Of a stretch of DNA of 64,000 bases, positions 41,938-49,969 are shown piece by piece. The DNA lies in NCBI RefSeq assembly GCF_047824785.1, contig NZ_CP181167.1, positions 3,100,001 to 3,164,000 of the forward strand. Direction: 5' to 3'. Made by a program: the position numbers and the translations under genes. The stretch comes from Nitrobacter sp039808345. GTDB taxonomy: Bacteria > Pseudomonadota > Alphaproteobacteria > Rhizobiales > Xanthobacteraceae. The notes under the pieces were generated by a model, which saw only the letters and a list, made by a program, of their open reading frames with translations, was not told the DNA's origin and searched no databases. The stretch's first letter is position 1. The number at the start of each line of letters is the position of its first letter.

Positions 41938-41959
41938 TGTAAGTCAGTAGTGACTTACA
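41938..41959. promoter_or_regulatory. Operator-like 22-bp palindrome upstream of hisS
   Basis: TGTAAGTCA-GTAG-TGACTTACA, perfect 9-bp arms, 12 bp before the hisS start. Length and symmetry resemble TetR-type operators, but as RNA it could also fold over the leader. No TetR gene is in view, so it may be a relic of a neighbour now lost. Confidence 0.45.
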
Positions 41960-42035
41960 GCCGGGTTACCAGCCGACACGCAGACGAGCAAGGCGCTCTT
42001 GTCTGCCAACAGACCCCACTCCAATTTGCGAACAG

Positions 42036-42178
42036 CCCCTCACCCCGACCCTCTCCCCGCAAACGGGGAGAGGGAGAAACCAGGCATCTATTTATGAGGG
42101 AACGCCGATTACAAGCTGTCCTAACCTCTCCCCGCTTGCGGGGAGAGGTCGGATCGTGAAACGATCCGGGTGAGGGGC
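42036..42178. repeat. REP-like palindrome block upstream of DUF559 gene
   Basis: Bounded by CCCCTCACCC (42036) and GGGTGAGGGG (42169). Inside: hairpin CCCTCTCCCCG-CAAA-CGGGGAGAGGG (42049-42074), hairpin ACCTCTCCCCGC-TT-GCGGGGAGAGGT (42124-42149), and GGATCGT-GAA-ACGATCC (42151-42167). The terminal GGTGAGGGG stands seven bases before the DUF559 ATG and acts as its likely ribosome-binding site. Confidence 0.88.
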
Positions 42179-42185
42179 AATTCGC

Positions 42186-42530
42186 ATGCGTGGTCCGCGG
42201 CCAGCCGTTACCGAATTCTCACGGCGTCTGCGCACCAATTCAACGGACGCCGAAGCGAAGCTTTGGAAGCATCTCCGTGCCCGGCAGATCGACGGCCGCA
42301 AATTTGTGCGGCAGGCGCCGGTCGGACCCTACTTTTGCGACTTCGTTTGCCGCGAGCAAAAGCTCGTCGTCGAGGTAGATGGCGGCCAGCACGCAGCTTC
42401 GCGAAAGGACAAACGTCGAGACCATTATCTAACTATGAATGGATATCACGTTCTTCGATTTTGGAACAATGATGTCCTCGGCAATATCGAGGGCGTTGTT
42501 TCTGTCATCCATGCCAAGCTAAGGGGATAA
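42186..42530 (+). CDS. DUF559 endonuclease-fold protein
   Basis: 114 residues. DUF559 proteins share the Vsr/restriction-like PD-(D/E)xK fold. N-terminus SRRLRTNSTDAEAKLWKHLR, RQAPVGPYFCDFVCREQKLV with the first catalytic Asp, then VVEVDGGQH with the ExD pair, RRDHYLTMNGYHVLRFWNND and a terminal helix. Active-site residues look intact. It is flanked on both sides by REP-like palindromes, and the upstream one supplies the Shine-Dalgarno. The biological role of the family is not established; mobilising or processing the palindromes is a hypothesis. Confidence 0.88.
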   Translation: MRGPRPAVTEFSRRLRTNSTDAEAKLWKHLRARQIDGRKFVRQAPVGPYFCDFVCREQKLVVEVDGGQHAASRKDKRRDHYLTMNGYHVLRFWNNDVLGNIEGVVSVIHAKLRG

Positions 42531-42537
42531 CAAGAAG

Positions 42538-42588
42538 CCCCTTACCCGGCCGCCTTCGGCGCCCACCCTCTCCCGCAAGGGGAGAGGG
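42538..42588. repeat. REP-like palindrome downstream of DUF559 gene
   Basis: CCCCTTACCC, a GGCCGCCTTCGGCGCC stem, then CCCTCTCCC-GCAAG-GGGAGAGGG (42566-42588). Same order and orientation as the block start at 42036. It begins 8 bp after the DUF559 stop. Confidence 0.85.
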
Positions 42589-42606
42589 AAAGCGCGGCTT
42601 ACCTTA

Positions 42607-44271
42607 TCAATTCACCAGCACCGCGCCGTCGCAGCGGATGCCGGAGACCCAGACATCCGCCTGCCCGATGCCGATACCGAGCGTCGCCAGAACCTGCGCC
42701 AGAACCTGATCGATCGACCCGGTTGCGCCGCTGATGATTCCCGCCACGGTCGATCCAAGACCGGGAATCGGCAGACCGAGCGGCCCCACATTCACCTTGA
42801 GCGAGAGATCGCCCAGCAGGCTCGCGGTCAGCGACGAGGTGAAATCGGTGGTGGTCACCGTCTTTTTCGTCCGCGCGACGATGTCGGAATAGCTGAAAGA
42901 CACAGCGGTCGGCGCGGTGTTGCCCATGCCGGCATGGGCGCGGCCGGTCACGGTGATCGCGCCGAGATTAACCAGCGTCGCCGCGCCCGGATCCGGCTTG
43001 CTGGTGAAGTTGGTCATTTCGGCCACCGAGACGTCGCCGATCCAGGCATCGACGATGCCGGGAGTGACGCCGAGCGTGACGCTGGAGGTCGCAACGTCCG
43101 GCCGGCCGCAACTCACGCTATCGAGCGTTGCGGTACCGGAGGCGACCTCGACATAGAGCGGAAGATTGACGGCCGACACCGCGCCGGCGCCGATCAGCTT
43201 GACCGTGACCAGCACGCGGGTCTGCGCGGTGTGAACGCTCGCGCCTTCTCTCCCCACCGTCATCCAGCTCTTGCCCTGGGGGCGCTCGCCGATCGTCGCC
43301 CTGACGGAGACGGCGGCGATGCCGGGCAATCCGAGATCGGCTGCGGCCACGATCTGGTTGGCGCCGTTGGCGATGGCGCCGGTCGCCGAGAGCAGATCGA
43401 ACACCGAGACGCCGACGCCTGCTTTCGGTTTTGAGCCGACCGTCATCGGCATATAGGGGCCGACGTCGAGCAGCTTTCCGGGCACGATGGTGGAGGTGAG
43501 CCCGGCAAGCGCCAGCGAGACGTTCGACAGCGCGGCCGTCGCGGCATTGATGCCGTTCGCCGCCTGCTGCGCGCTCAGCATCGCAGCCACGATGTCGGCG
43601 ACCTTCACCTCGCCCGAGAGCATGGAGTCGTAGGTGACGCCGGTCAGGTCGAGCCGTGTCGCCAGCGCGTTGAGGAAATCAAAGGCGTCGATGCGGGCGT
43701 CGATCAACGCCTGGTAGTCCATCACCGAAAGCGACAGCGTCGTTCCCAGCATCCGGCCGAGAACCGCGTTGAGCAGACCACCGTTAAGCGCGAGCAGGCG
43801 CGAGCCGATCGCGAACGAGGCGAGCGCGGTGCTCGCGGCCGTCGCCCGGCTGGTGATGTCGAAGTGGTCGCTGCCGCCCGCGAACATGCGGGCAAAGTAA
43901 AGCGGCGTCTCGGTACGCAGCGTGACCCGCGCCGCGTTGGGCGCGCCGGTCGCGGGGGTGACGAAGCGCGCCTGCGGCGCCAGCGCCGCGCTCGCCGTGA
44001 AGGTGCCGAGTTCGACGGAGAGCAGCGCGCTCGCCGGATAGCCGTTGGCCGTGACGGTGGCGGCGGCCGCCGCTCTGGCTTTGCCAAGATTGCCGGCGGC
44101 GACGATGGCCGCGAGGTCGGCGGCGCTCTGCGCCTTGCGGCGATCGGCATAGATCGCGCCGACATCCACGCCGAGCGCGGTGCAGCCGAGCACCAGCACC
44201 ATGCATCCGGCGCCCATGATCGCGAAATTGCCGCGCGTGTCCGAGAGGAAGCGCCGAAGCAGGTGTCGCAC
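42607..44271 (-). CDS. TadG-like pilus assembly / Tad domain protein
   Basis: 554 residues from GTG 44271, preceded by GAGGGGGG. The N-terminus (FLSDTRGNFAIMGAGCMVLVLGCTALGVDVG) is the TadE/TadG-type pseudopilin-like segment with a membrane helix, followed by YADRRKAQSAADLAAIVAA, the putative Flp pilus-assembly TadG block. The remaining 480 residues are an exported, Ala/Thr/Gly-rich domain of mostly beta pattern. Encoded 12 bp after the TadE-like gene. No pilin or Tad ATPase is nearby, so this is an orphan pair. Confidence 0.85.
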   Translation of the reverse strand: MRHLLRRFLSDTRGNFAIMGAGCMVLVLGCTALGVDVGAIYADRRKAQSAADLAAIVAAGNLGKARAAAAATVTANGYPASALLSVELGTFTASAALAPQARFVTPATGAPNAARVTLRTETPLYFARMFAGGSDHFDITSRATAASTALASFAIGSRLLALNGGLLNAVLGRMLGTTLSLSVMDYQALIDARIDAFDFLNALATRLDLTGVTYDSMLSGEVKVADIVAAMLSAQQAANGINAATAALSNVSLALAGLTSTIVPGKLLDVGPYMPMTVGSKPKAGVGVSVFDLLSATGAIANGANQIVAAADLGLPGIAAVSVRATIGERPQGKSWMTVGREGASVHTAQTRVLVTVKLIGAGAVSAVNLPLYVEVASGTATLDSVSCGRPDVATSSVTLGVTPGIVDAWIGDVSVAEMTNFTSKPDPGAATLVNLGAITVTGRAHAGMGNTAPTAVSFSYSDIVARTKKTVTTTDFTSSLTASLLGDLSLKVNVGPLGLPIPGLGSTVAGIISGATGSIDQVLAQVLATLGIGIGQADVWVSGIRCDGAVLVN

Positions 44272-44283
44272 AGCAAGCCCCCC

Positions 44284-44724
44284 TCAGAAGCCGCCGAACG
44301 GAATAGCCGCCGACCGCACGATGACCGAGGGCGGCGACGGCACGAACGGCAGGGTAAAAATGATGCTGTCGGATGCGTCGTAATTGACCGTGACGACGAA
44401 GACGCCGCCGCCGGACGTCGCCGCGCTCATGGTGAGATGGCCGGGCTGCAGAAGGGGATAAGACCCGGCGTTGGTCGTGACGTAGTTTTCAGCGAGGCTG
44501 GCGCGTTCGATCTCGCTCAGGCCCGCGACCGAGGAACGCGCGGCTTCCGCAGCCAGTTGCTGCACGCCATGCACCATGGTGAGGTAGGCGCCGAACACCA
44601 CGATCCCTGCCACCAGCACCAGGAACAACGGCAGAAGCATCGCGAACTCGACCGCGGACGCCGCGCGAGCACAGCGTGCGAAGCGCGGAAGGGCCGAGGC
44701 GTGGCGTAGGGAGAAACGTGTCAT
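44284..44724 (-). CDS. TadE-like pilus assembly protein
   Basis: 146 residues. CARAASAVEFAMLLPLFLVLVAGIVVFGAYL is split here as a basic lead and one helix: AASAVEFAML carries the TadE-type cleavage Glu, and LPLFLVLVAGIVVFG spans the membrane. A periplasmic domain follows (QQLAAEAARSSVAGLSE, TVNYDASDSIIFTLP). ATG 44724 has TAGG six bases upstream. Probably co-expressed with the TadG-like protein; TadE and TadG pseudopilins help assemble Flp pili, but no Tad secretion genes are seen here. Confidence 0.85.
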   Translation of the reverse strand: MTRFSLRHASALPRFARCARAASAVEFAMLLPLFLVLVAGIVVFGAYLTMVHGVQQLAAEAARSSVAGLSEIERASLAENYVTTNAGSYPLLQPGHLTMSAATSGGGVFVVTVNYDASDSIIFTLPFVPSPPSVIVRSAAIPFGGF

Positions 44725-44937
44725 ACGGCCTACTGAGCCACACAACTATTAAGTGTATATTAATCTGAAAATAAACCTCAGGTAGTAGTATGTTCCAGCC
44801 GGAAGAGCCGCTTGATATCTGGCGAGCTCTCCCGCATTTTCAACACACACCCCGTCCAGACTGGGTCATCCGGGCCGGATCGTCCGAGTCCGGAGTACAG
44901 TCCACGCTTTCAACGACGCAAACTGCATTCCACAAGC

Positions 44938-45105
44938 GCGTTTTCTTCACGCGAACCGGTGCCCACCTCGCTCGAAAACACGTTGATTGTTGTTCTGACG
45001 CGTTTTCTTCACGCGAACCGGCGTCCACTTCGCTCGAAAACGCGTTGATTGTTGTTCTGACGCGTTTTCTTCACGCGAACCGGTGCCCACTTCGCTCGAA
45101 AACGC
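44938..45105. repeat. Tandem array of three C-type hairpins, 62-bp period
   Basis: C-type hairpins at 44938-44982, 45000-45043 and 45062-45105, each followed (except the last) by GTTGATTGTTGTTCTGAC. Loops differ: CCGGTGCCCAC, CCGGCGTCCAC, CCGGTGCCCAC; copy 1 has lost pairing in its outer arm (AAAACAC). The array fills much of the 552-bp spacer 44725-45276 between divergent genes; I see no gene there. Confidence 0.93.
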
Positions 45106-45276
45106 TATAGGTAGTGTAATTCAAGCTCGGACATTCGCTGCCTTTTCGAACCCACAACATCGCCACGGAAGGCGCAGCAGCATCATGAAGCGACTTCCGA
45201 CGCCCGGATCGCGCGCCGCCGGCGGCAGCGCCAAACCTTATCCGCAACGCGCTGAAACAAAGTGAGGGGATCCCCG

Positions 45277-46614
45277 ATGTCAGACAACAACCTTGCCCTC
45301 AACATCCCGAACGATCTTTCCGCGTTCTGGATGCCTTTCACCGCGAACCGCGCCTTCAAAAAAGCCCCGCGACTGATCGCCGGCGCAAAGGACATGCACT
45401 ACATCACCACCGATGGCCGCAAAGTCCTCGACGGCGCGGCCGGCATGTGGTGCTGCAACGCCGGCCACGGCCGCCCCGAGATCGCGGCGGCGATCGCCAG
45501 ACAGGCCGAGGCGCTGGACTTCGCGCCGCCGTTCCAGTTCGGCATCCCGCAGGCCTTTGAACTCGCGAACCGCGTCTCTGAACTCGCGCCGGAGGGTCTC
45601 GATCATGTATTTTTCTGCAATTCCGGATCGGAGGCCGCGGACACCGCGCTGAAGCTGGCGCTGGCCTATCACCGGATCGCAGGCCAGGGGAGCCGCATCC
45701 GCCTGATCGGCCGCGAGCGGGCGTATCACGGCGTCGGCTTCGGCGGCACCGCGGTCGGCGGCATCGTCAGCAACCGCAAAATGTTCGGGGCGCTGCTCAC
45801 CGGCGTCGACCATCTGCAATCCACCTACAACCGCGAGAAGCAGGCGTTCAGCAAGGGCGAGCCGCAATGGGGCGCCGAACTTGCCGACGAGCTGGAGCGC
45901 CTCGTCGCCCTCCACGGCGCCGAAACCATCGCCGCCGTGATCGTGGAGCCGATGGCCGGCTCGACCGGCGTGCTGCCCGCGCCAAAGGGCTATCTCAAGC
46001 GGCTGCGCGAGATCACCCAGAAGCACGGCATCCTTCTTATCTTCGATGAGGTCATCACCGGCTTCGGCCGTCTCGGTCACGCGTTCGCCGCCGAGCGCTA
46101 CGGCGTGCTGCCCGACATGATCACCTTTGCAAAGGGAGTGACCAACGGCGCGGCCCCGATGGGCGGCGTGCTGGTGCACAAGACCATCCACGACGCCTTC
46201 ATGACCGGCCCCGCGAACGCCGTGGAGGTATTCCACGGCTACACCTATTCGGCGCATCCGCTGGCCTGCGCCGCCGGGCTCGCCACGCTCGACATCTACC
46301 GCGCCGAGGAACTATTCGAGCGCGCGCGCAATCTTGAGCCGAAATTCGCCGACGCGGTGATGAGCCTGCGCGAGGAACCCAACGTGGTGGACATCCGCAC
46401 CGTCGGCATCACGGCGGGCATCGAGCTCGCGCCCAACGAGAACGGGCCGGGCGACCGCGGCTTTACCGCGCTGAGAGCCGGTTTCCACGATTACGATCTG
46501 ATGATGCGCATCGCAGGCGACACGCTGGCGCTTACCCCGCCGCTGATCATCAGCGAGGATCAGATAGGCGAGATCGTCGACAAGACCGCCAAGGTGATTC
46601 GCGCCGTCGCCTGA
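45277..46614 (+). CDS. Omega-amino acid--pyruvate aminotransferase
   Basis: 445 residues, class III PLP aminotransferase of the beta-alanine:pyruvate type. NDLSAFWMPFTANRAFKKAP is the characteristic start; DHVFFCNSGSEAADTALKLA binds the cofactor phosphate; LLIFDEVITGFGRLG carries the PLP Asp; the Schiff-base lysine is in ITFAKGVTNGAAPMG. It moves amino groups from beta-alanine or other omega-amines to pyruvate. ATG 45277 follows GAGGGGATCCCCG. No linked catabolic genes, so the true substrate is open. Confidence 0.93.
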   Translation: MSDNNLALNIPNDLSAFWMPFTANRAFKKAPRLIAGAKDMHYITTDGRKVLDGAAGMWCCNAGHGRPEIAAAIARQAEALDFAPPFQFGIPQAFELANRVSELAPEGLDHVFFCNSGSEAADTALKLALAYHRIAGQGSRIRLIGRERAYHGVGFGGTAVGGIVSNRKMFGALLTGVDHLQSTYNREKQAFSKGEPQWGAELADELERLVALHGAETIAAVIVEPMAGSTGVLPAPKGYLKRLREITQKHGILLIFDEVITGFGRLGHAFAAERYGVLPDMITFAKGVTNGAAPMGGVLVHKTIHDAFMTGPANAVEVFHGYTYSAHPLACAAGLATLDIYRAEELFERARNLEPKFADAVMSLREEPNVVDIRTVGITAGIELAPNENGPGDRGFTALRAGFHDYDLMMRIAGDTLALTPPLIISEDQIGEIVDKTAKVIRAVA

Positions 46615-46733
46615 ATGACCGGTCCGATTTCGGCGGACAACGGCAGAAGACCTATCCGCCGAATCAGCGATAATGGTAGTGAGAGGGACCGGAAGCGCCG
46701 GAGATCGCTCCGCGCCGGAAGCATTCACACCAG

Positions 46734-48182
46734 ATGATCCGCATTTCCACGATTTTCATTGCCCTCTGCATGGTGCTGGTCTCCATCTCGGTGGGCATCG
46801 TGCTCTATTCGCTGGCCGGCCTGAGCGCCTCGGAGTGCGCGGTCGTGACGCTGGCCGTCCTGACGGTCCTCATCCTCTACAACGCCGTCTCGATGCGGAT
46901 GCGCGGCCGCAGCACCGCCGAAGGCCAGATCGCGGATCTGTCGCGGGGCGTGGCCGACCTGGCCCGCCAGGTCTCCGATTTCGGACGCCGCCTCGCGGCA
47001 GCCGAAGGCAAGATCGTCCAGGCGAATTCCGCAGCTTCGAACCGCAATCAATCCGGACTTCAATCAGCGCTCGGTGAGATCAGCGAACTCGGCGGGCTGG
47101 TCAAGCAGCTTGCCGCCATGGTCGCCGCTCATGACGACATGCTGACGGCCCTGCCATCCGCCGCTTGCCCGCCCGCGGCCGAACCGGCTCCACCGGCAAG
47201 GCATTCGGATCGCGAGGCTCTTGCGCGGGCGATTTCGGCGGCGCCTGCGATTATTCGAACGACAGCCAGTTCCAGTTTCAGTTCCGCGCGGCCCCATGAC
47301 GACGCACAGATCCTGACAATCAAAAACGCCATCGAGACCAACGGCGTCGATCTTTTCCTGCAACCGATCGTCACGCTCCCGCAGCGCAAGGTGCGCTATT
47401 ACGAAGCGATGACGCGACTGCGCAATGCCGGCGGCGCTTATCTCGCGGCCGGCGACTTCATCCCAGCCGCCGAATCCGCCGGCTTGATGGGAAAGCTGGA
47501 CAACACGGTCTTGTCCCGCTGCGTGCAGGTTCTGCAGCGCCTTCACACGCGCAACAAGGATGTCGGCCTGTTCTGCAATATCGCCATGGCGTCGCTTGGA
47601 AATCCGGAAACCTTCGCGCGGTGCCTCGACATTCTCGAAGCCAATCGCGCGTTGGCCCCCTCGCTGATCCTCGAATTCAAATACGCCACGCTGCGCGGCC
47701 TCGGCATTCCCGAAAGCGAGCACCTGGCGGCGCTGGCGCAGCTCGGCTGCCGATTCTCCGTCGACCATGTCACCACCCTGCGGATCGAGCCGCGCGAGCT
47801 GGCCGACCGCGGCGTCCGCTTCATCAAGGTGCCCGCCTCGCTGCTGCTGGATCCGAAACAAACCTCGACCTCCGATATCCATCCGGCCGACATGTCTGAT
47901 CTGCTGGGACGCTTCGGCATCGACCTGATCGCGGAACGGATCGAAGACGAAAAAGCGGTCGTCGATCTGCTCGACTATAATGTTCGCTTTGGCCAGGGAT
48001 TCCTGTTCGCCGTGCCGCGGCCGCTACGCCAGAAGGCGGCGGAAGAGCCAGCCGATAAAGCGAAGCCCCGCGCCGGCGGCGCGGCCGGAACCGAGACCCA
48101 GCGCGGCGCGATCAAAACCGAACATTCGCCTCGCATGACCGGCAACGCCGCCCTGGCACGCCGCTCCGGCGACGCCGCCTGA
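46734..48182 (+). CDS. TipF-like protein with degenerate EAL domain
   Basis: 482 residues. Two N-terminal membrane helices (ISTIFIALCMVLVSISVGIV, SECAVVTLAVLTVLILYNA), a coiled coil (residues 60-150), then an EAL-type domain (about 200-435). EAL is EAM (YYEAMTRLR), the second-strand Glu motif reads LEFKYATLR, the DDFGTG loop is replaced by SVDHVTTLRIE, VAEGVE by IAERIE, and the end is GQGFLFAVP. Key metal ligands are missing, so hydrolysis of c-di-GMP is unlikely; binding is possible. Caulobacter TipF, a c-di-GMP-binding flagellar factor, has the same architecture. Orthology is inferred. Confidence 0.8.
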   Translation: MIRISTIFIALCMVLVSISVGIVLYSLAGLSASECAVVTLAVLTVLILYNAVSMRMRGRSTAEGQIADLSRGVADLARQVSDFGRRLAAAEGKIVQANSAASNRNQSGLQSALGEISELGGLVKQLAAMVAAHDDMLTALPSAACPPAAEPAPPARHSDREALARAISAAPAIIRTTASSSFSSARPHDDAQILTIKNAIETNGVDLFLQPIVTLPQRKVRYYEAMTRLRNAGGAYLAAGDFIPAAESAGLMGKLDNTVLSRCVQVLQRLHTRNKDVGLFCNIAMASLGNPETFARCLDILEANRALAPSLILEFKYATLRGLGIPESEHLAALAQLGCRFSVDHVTTLRIEPRELADRGVRFIKVPASLLLDPKQTSTSDIHPADMSDLLGRFGIDLIAERIEDEKAVVDLLDYNVRFGQGFLFAVPRPLRQKAAEEPADKAKPRAGGAAGTETQRGAIKTEHSPRMTGNAALARRSGDAA

Positions 48183-48197
48183 AAGCATCCCGCCGCC

Positions 48198-49052
48198 ATG
48201 ACCACCCTTCGTTTCATCGACCATCTGCGCGAACTCGCCACCGAAAGGGACGTGGTGCTCTGCGACGTCTGGGGCGTCGTTCACAACGGGGTCGTGTCGT
48301 TTCGGGAAGCCTGCTCCGCGCTGAAAACGTTCCGCGACCGCGACGGCACCGTCATCTTCATCACCAATGCGCCGCGTCCGGCCGACGCCGTGCGGCGGCA
48401 GTTGCGCAGGTTCGGCGTTCCGGACGATGCCTATGACGGCATCGCTTCATCCGGCGACCTGACGCGCAACTACGTCGCCGAGCATCCGGCCAAGGCGATT
48501 TTCTGGCTCGGGCCTGAGCGCGACAGCGCGATCCACGAGGGCCTCGATCCGGTATTCGCGCCGATCGAGCGCGCCGACTACATCATCTGCACCGGCCCCT
48601 TCGACGACGAGACCGAAACCGCGGAGGACTATCGCGCCCTGATGATACAGGCGCGCGAGCGCAAGCTGCCGCTGATCTGCGCCAATCCCGATATCGTCGT
48701 GCAAAGCGGCGACCGGCTGCTCTATTGCGCCGGCGCCATCGCAGAGCTTTATCGCGAACTCGGCGGCGAGGTGGTTTTCTACGGCAAGCCGCACCGGCCG
48801 ATCTACGAGCGCGCCATGGCTCTGGCGCGAGAACGGCGCGGCGGGGACACCCCGTTGAGCCGGGTGCTGGCCATCGGCGATTCCGTGCGCACCGACCTCA
48901 TGGGCGCGCACGCCTTCGGCATCGACCTGGTGTTTCTGACGCGCGGCATCCACTCCGAGCAGTTCGCCGGCATCGACCAGCTCGATCCTGCCTCGGTCAA
49001 GGAGGTGTTCGGCCGCCCGCCACGGGCGCTGATGCGCGAGCTCAAGTGGTAG
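48198..49052 (+). CDS. TIGR01459-type HAD hydrolase
   Basis: 284 residues, HAD superfamily class IIA. Motif I is VVLCDVWGVVHNG with the nucleophile Asp, motif II FITNAPRP, the long cap domain lies between about residues 80 and 190, motif III lysine is in VVFYGKPHRPIYE, and motif IV is VLAIGDSVRTDLMGA. Class IIA members dephosphorylate sugar or nucleotide phosphates; the substrate of this subfamily is not known to me. It starts 15 bp after the TipF-like gene, so the two form an operon. Confidence 0.92.
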   Translation: MTTLRFIDHLRELATERDVVLCDVWGVVHNGVVSFREACSALKTFRDRDGTVIFITNAPRPADAVRRQLRRFGVPDDAYDGIASSGDLTRNYVAEHPAKAIFWLGPERDSAIHEGLDPVFAPIERADYIICTGPFDDETETAEDYRALMIQARERKLPLICANPDIVVQSGDRLLYCAGAIAELYRELGGEVVFYGKPHRPIYERAMALARERRGGDTPLSRVLAIGDSVRTDLMGAHAFGIDLVFLTRGIHSEQFAGIDQLDPASVKEVFGRPPRALMRELKW

Positions 49053-49100
49053 GGCTCACTTCTGAGAGACTTCTCAGTGAACGCTGCGCTTTCCATTTGT

Positions 49101-49226
49101 CATGGCCGGGCATAGCCGTTCATCGAACGGCGTCGCTTACGCTCGCCTATGGTCCCGGCCATCCACGTCTTTCTCGCTGAATCGCCGCCAAGACGTGGAT
49201 GCCCGTGACAAGCACGGGCATGACGG
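49101..49226. repeat. F-type long inverted repeat, copy 2
   Basis: CATGGCCGGGCATAGCC...CATCCACGTCTTTC pairs with AAGACGTGGATGCCC...CACGGGCATGACGG. Longer than the copy at 18462-18546, with CGTTCATCGAACG nested inside. It lies in the convergent spacer between the HAD and CheY genes and may act as a bidirectional terminator. Confidence 0.75.
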
Positions 49227-49281
49227 AAGACGTATCGTCAGAGTAGAAATCGAAACGGCGTCGGCTCGAAAGCGCCAACGA

Positions 49282-49677
49282 TTACGCCGGGACGTTGTCC
49301 GGGAATACCGCTTCGATCTTGTTCTTCAGCGTCGCGGCGTTGAACGGCTTGACGATGTAATTGTTCACCCCGGCCTTCTTGGCGGCGATGACGTTCTCGG
49401 TCTTGGACTCGGCCGTAACCATGATGAACGGCGTCGTGGCGAGATTGGGATCGGCACGGACTTCCCTGAGCAGGTCGTAGCCGGTCATCGGCTCCATGTT
49501 CCAGTCGGAGATCACGAGGCCGTACTTCTTGGTGCGCATCTTGTTCAGCGCCGCCGAGCCGTCGCTGGCGTCGTCGATACTTTCGAACCCAAGCTGCTTG
49601 AGCAGATTCCGGATGATGCGGATCATCGTGTTGTAGTCATCCACCACCAGAATGGACATCGAAAAGTCAACTGCCAT
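49282..49677 (-). CDS. CheY-type single-domain response regulator
   Basis: 131 residues, receiver only. SILVVDDYNTMIRIIRNLLK has the acidic pair, VISDWNMEPMTGYDL the phosphorylated Asp, VTAESKTENVIAA the Thr, and VNNYIVKPFNAATL the Lys. The DWNMEPMTG block is chemotaxis-type, so it may bind the flagellar switch or a diffusible partner. It is an orphan: no kinase or other che gene lies in the window. ATG 49677 follows AGGGGGCTCACC. Confidence 0.92.
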   Translation of the reverse strand: MAVDFSMSILVVDDYNTMIRIIRNLLKQLGFESIDDASDGSAALNKMRTKKYGLVISDWNMEPMTGYDLLREVRADPNLATTPFIMVTAESKTENVIAAKKAGVNNYIVKPFNAATLKNKIEAVFPDNVPA

Positions 49678-49853
49678 GGTGAGCCCCCTGCACGCAGATT
49701 CTGTGTGTGCCGAATTTCGTCCAGGGCCCGCTGAAGCGAGCCCATCCTCGAAGCAAATACCGGTATCTTCCACCCGGTCACTCGCCCTGCGAGTAGGCCC
49801 GCATGATTACCACCAGCCCTTAAACAGCGCGTTAACCGGATGTCGAAGTCCGC

Positions 49854-49894
49854 AAGTGTCCCGCCGGAGGGCAAGCCGAAGTGTCCCGCCGGAG
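49854..49894. repeat. 16-bp direct repeats upstream of ribF
   Basis: AAGTGTCCCGCCGGAG at 49854-49869 and 49879-49894, a 25-bp period. They lie about 75 bp before ribF. They could be a pair of activator sites or a simple duplication. The spacer 49678-49969 contains no gene. Confidence 0.7.
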
Positions 49895-49969
49895 TTGCAA
49901 GCTGACTTGACTTCGATCCGGCCGCGGCATCACGGTCCGCCGCTGGAACCGTTCAATGAATTCTTACAA

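Noticed and set aside
44938..45105. The 62-bp-period array as a possible CRISPR or iteron origin
   Set aside because: The whole unit including spacer is repeated, and each unit is the dispersed C-type hairpin found elsewhere; no cas or rep gene is near.
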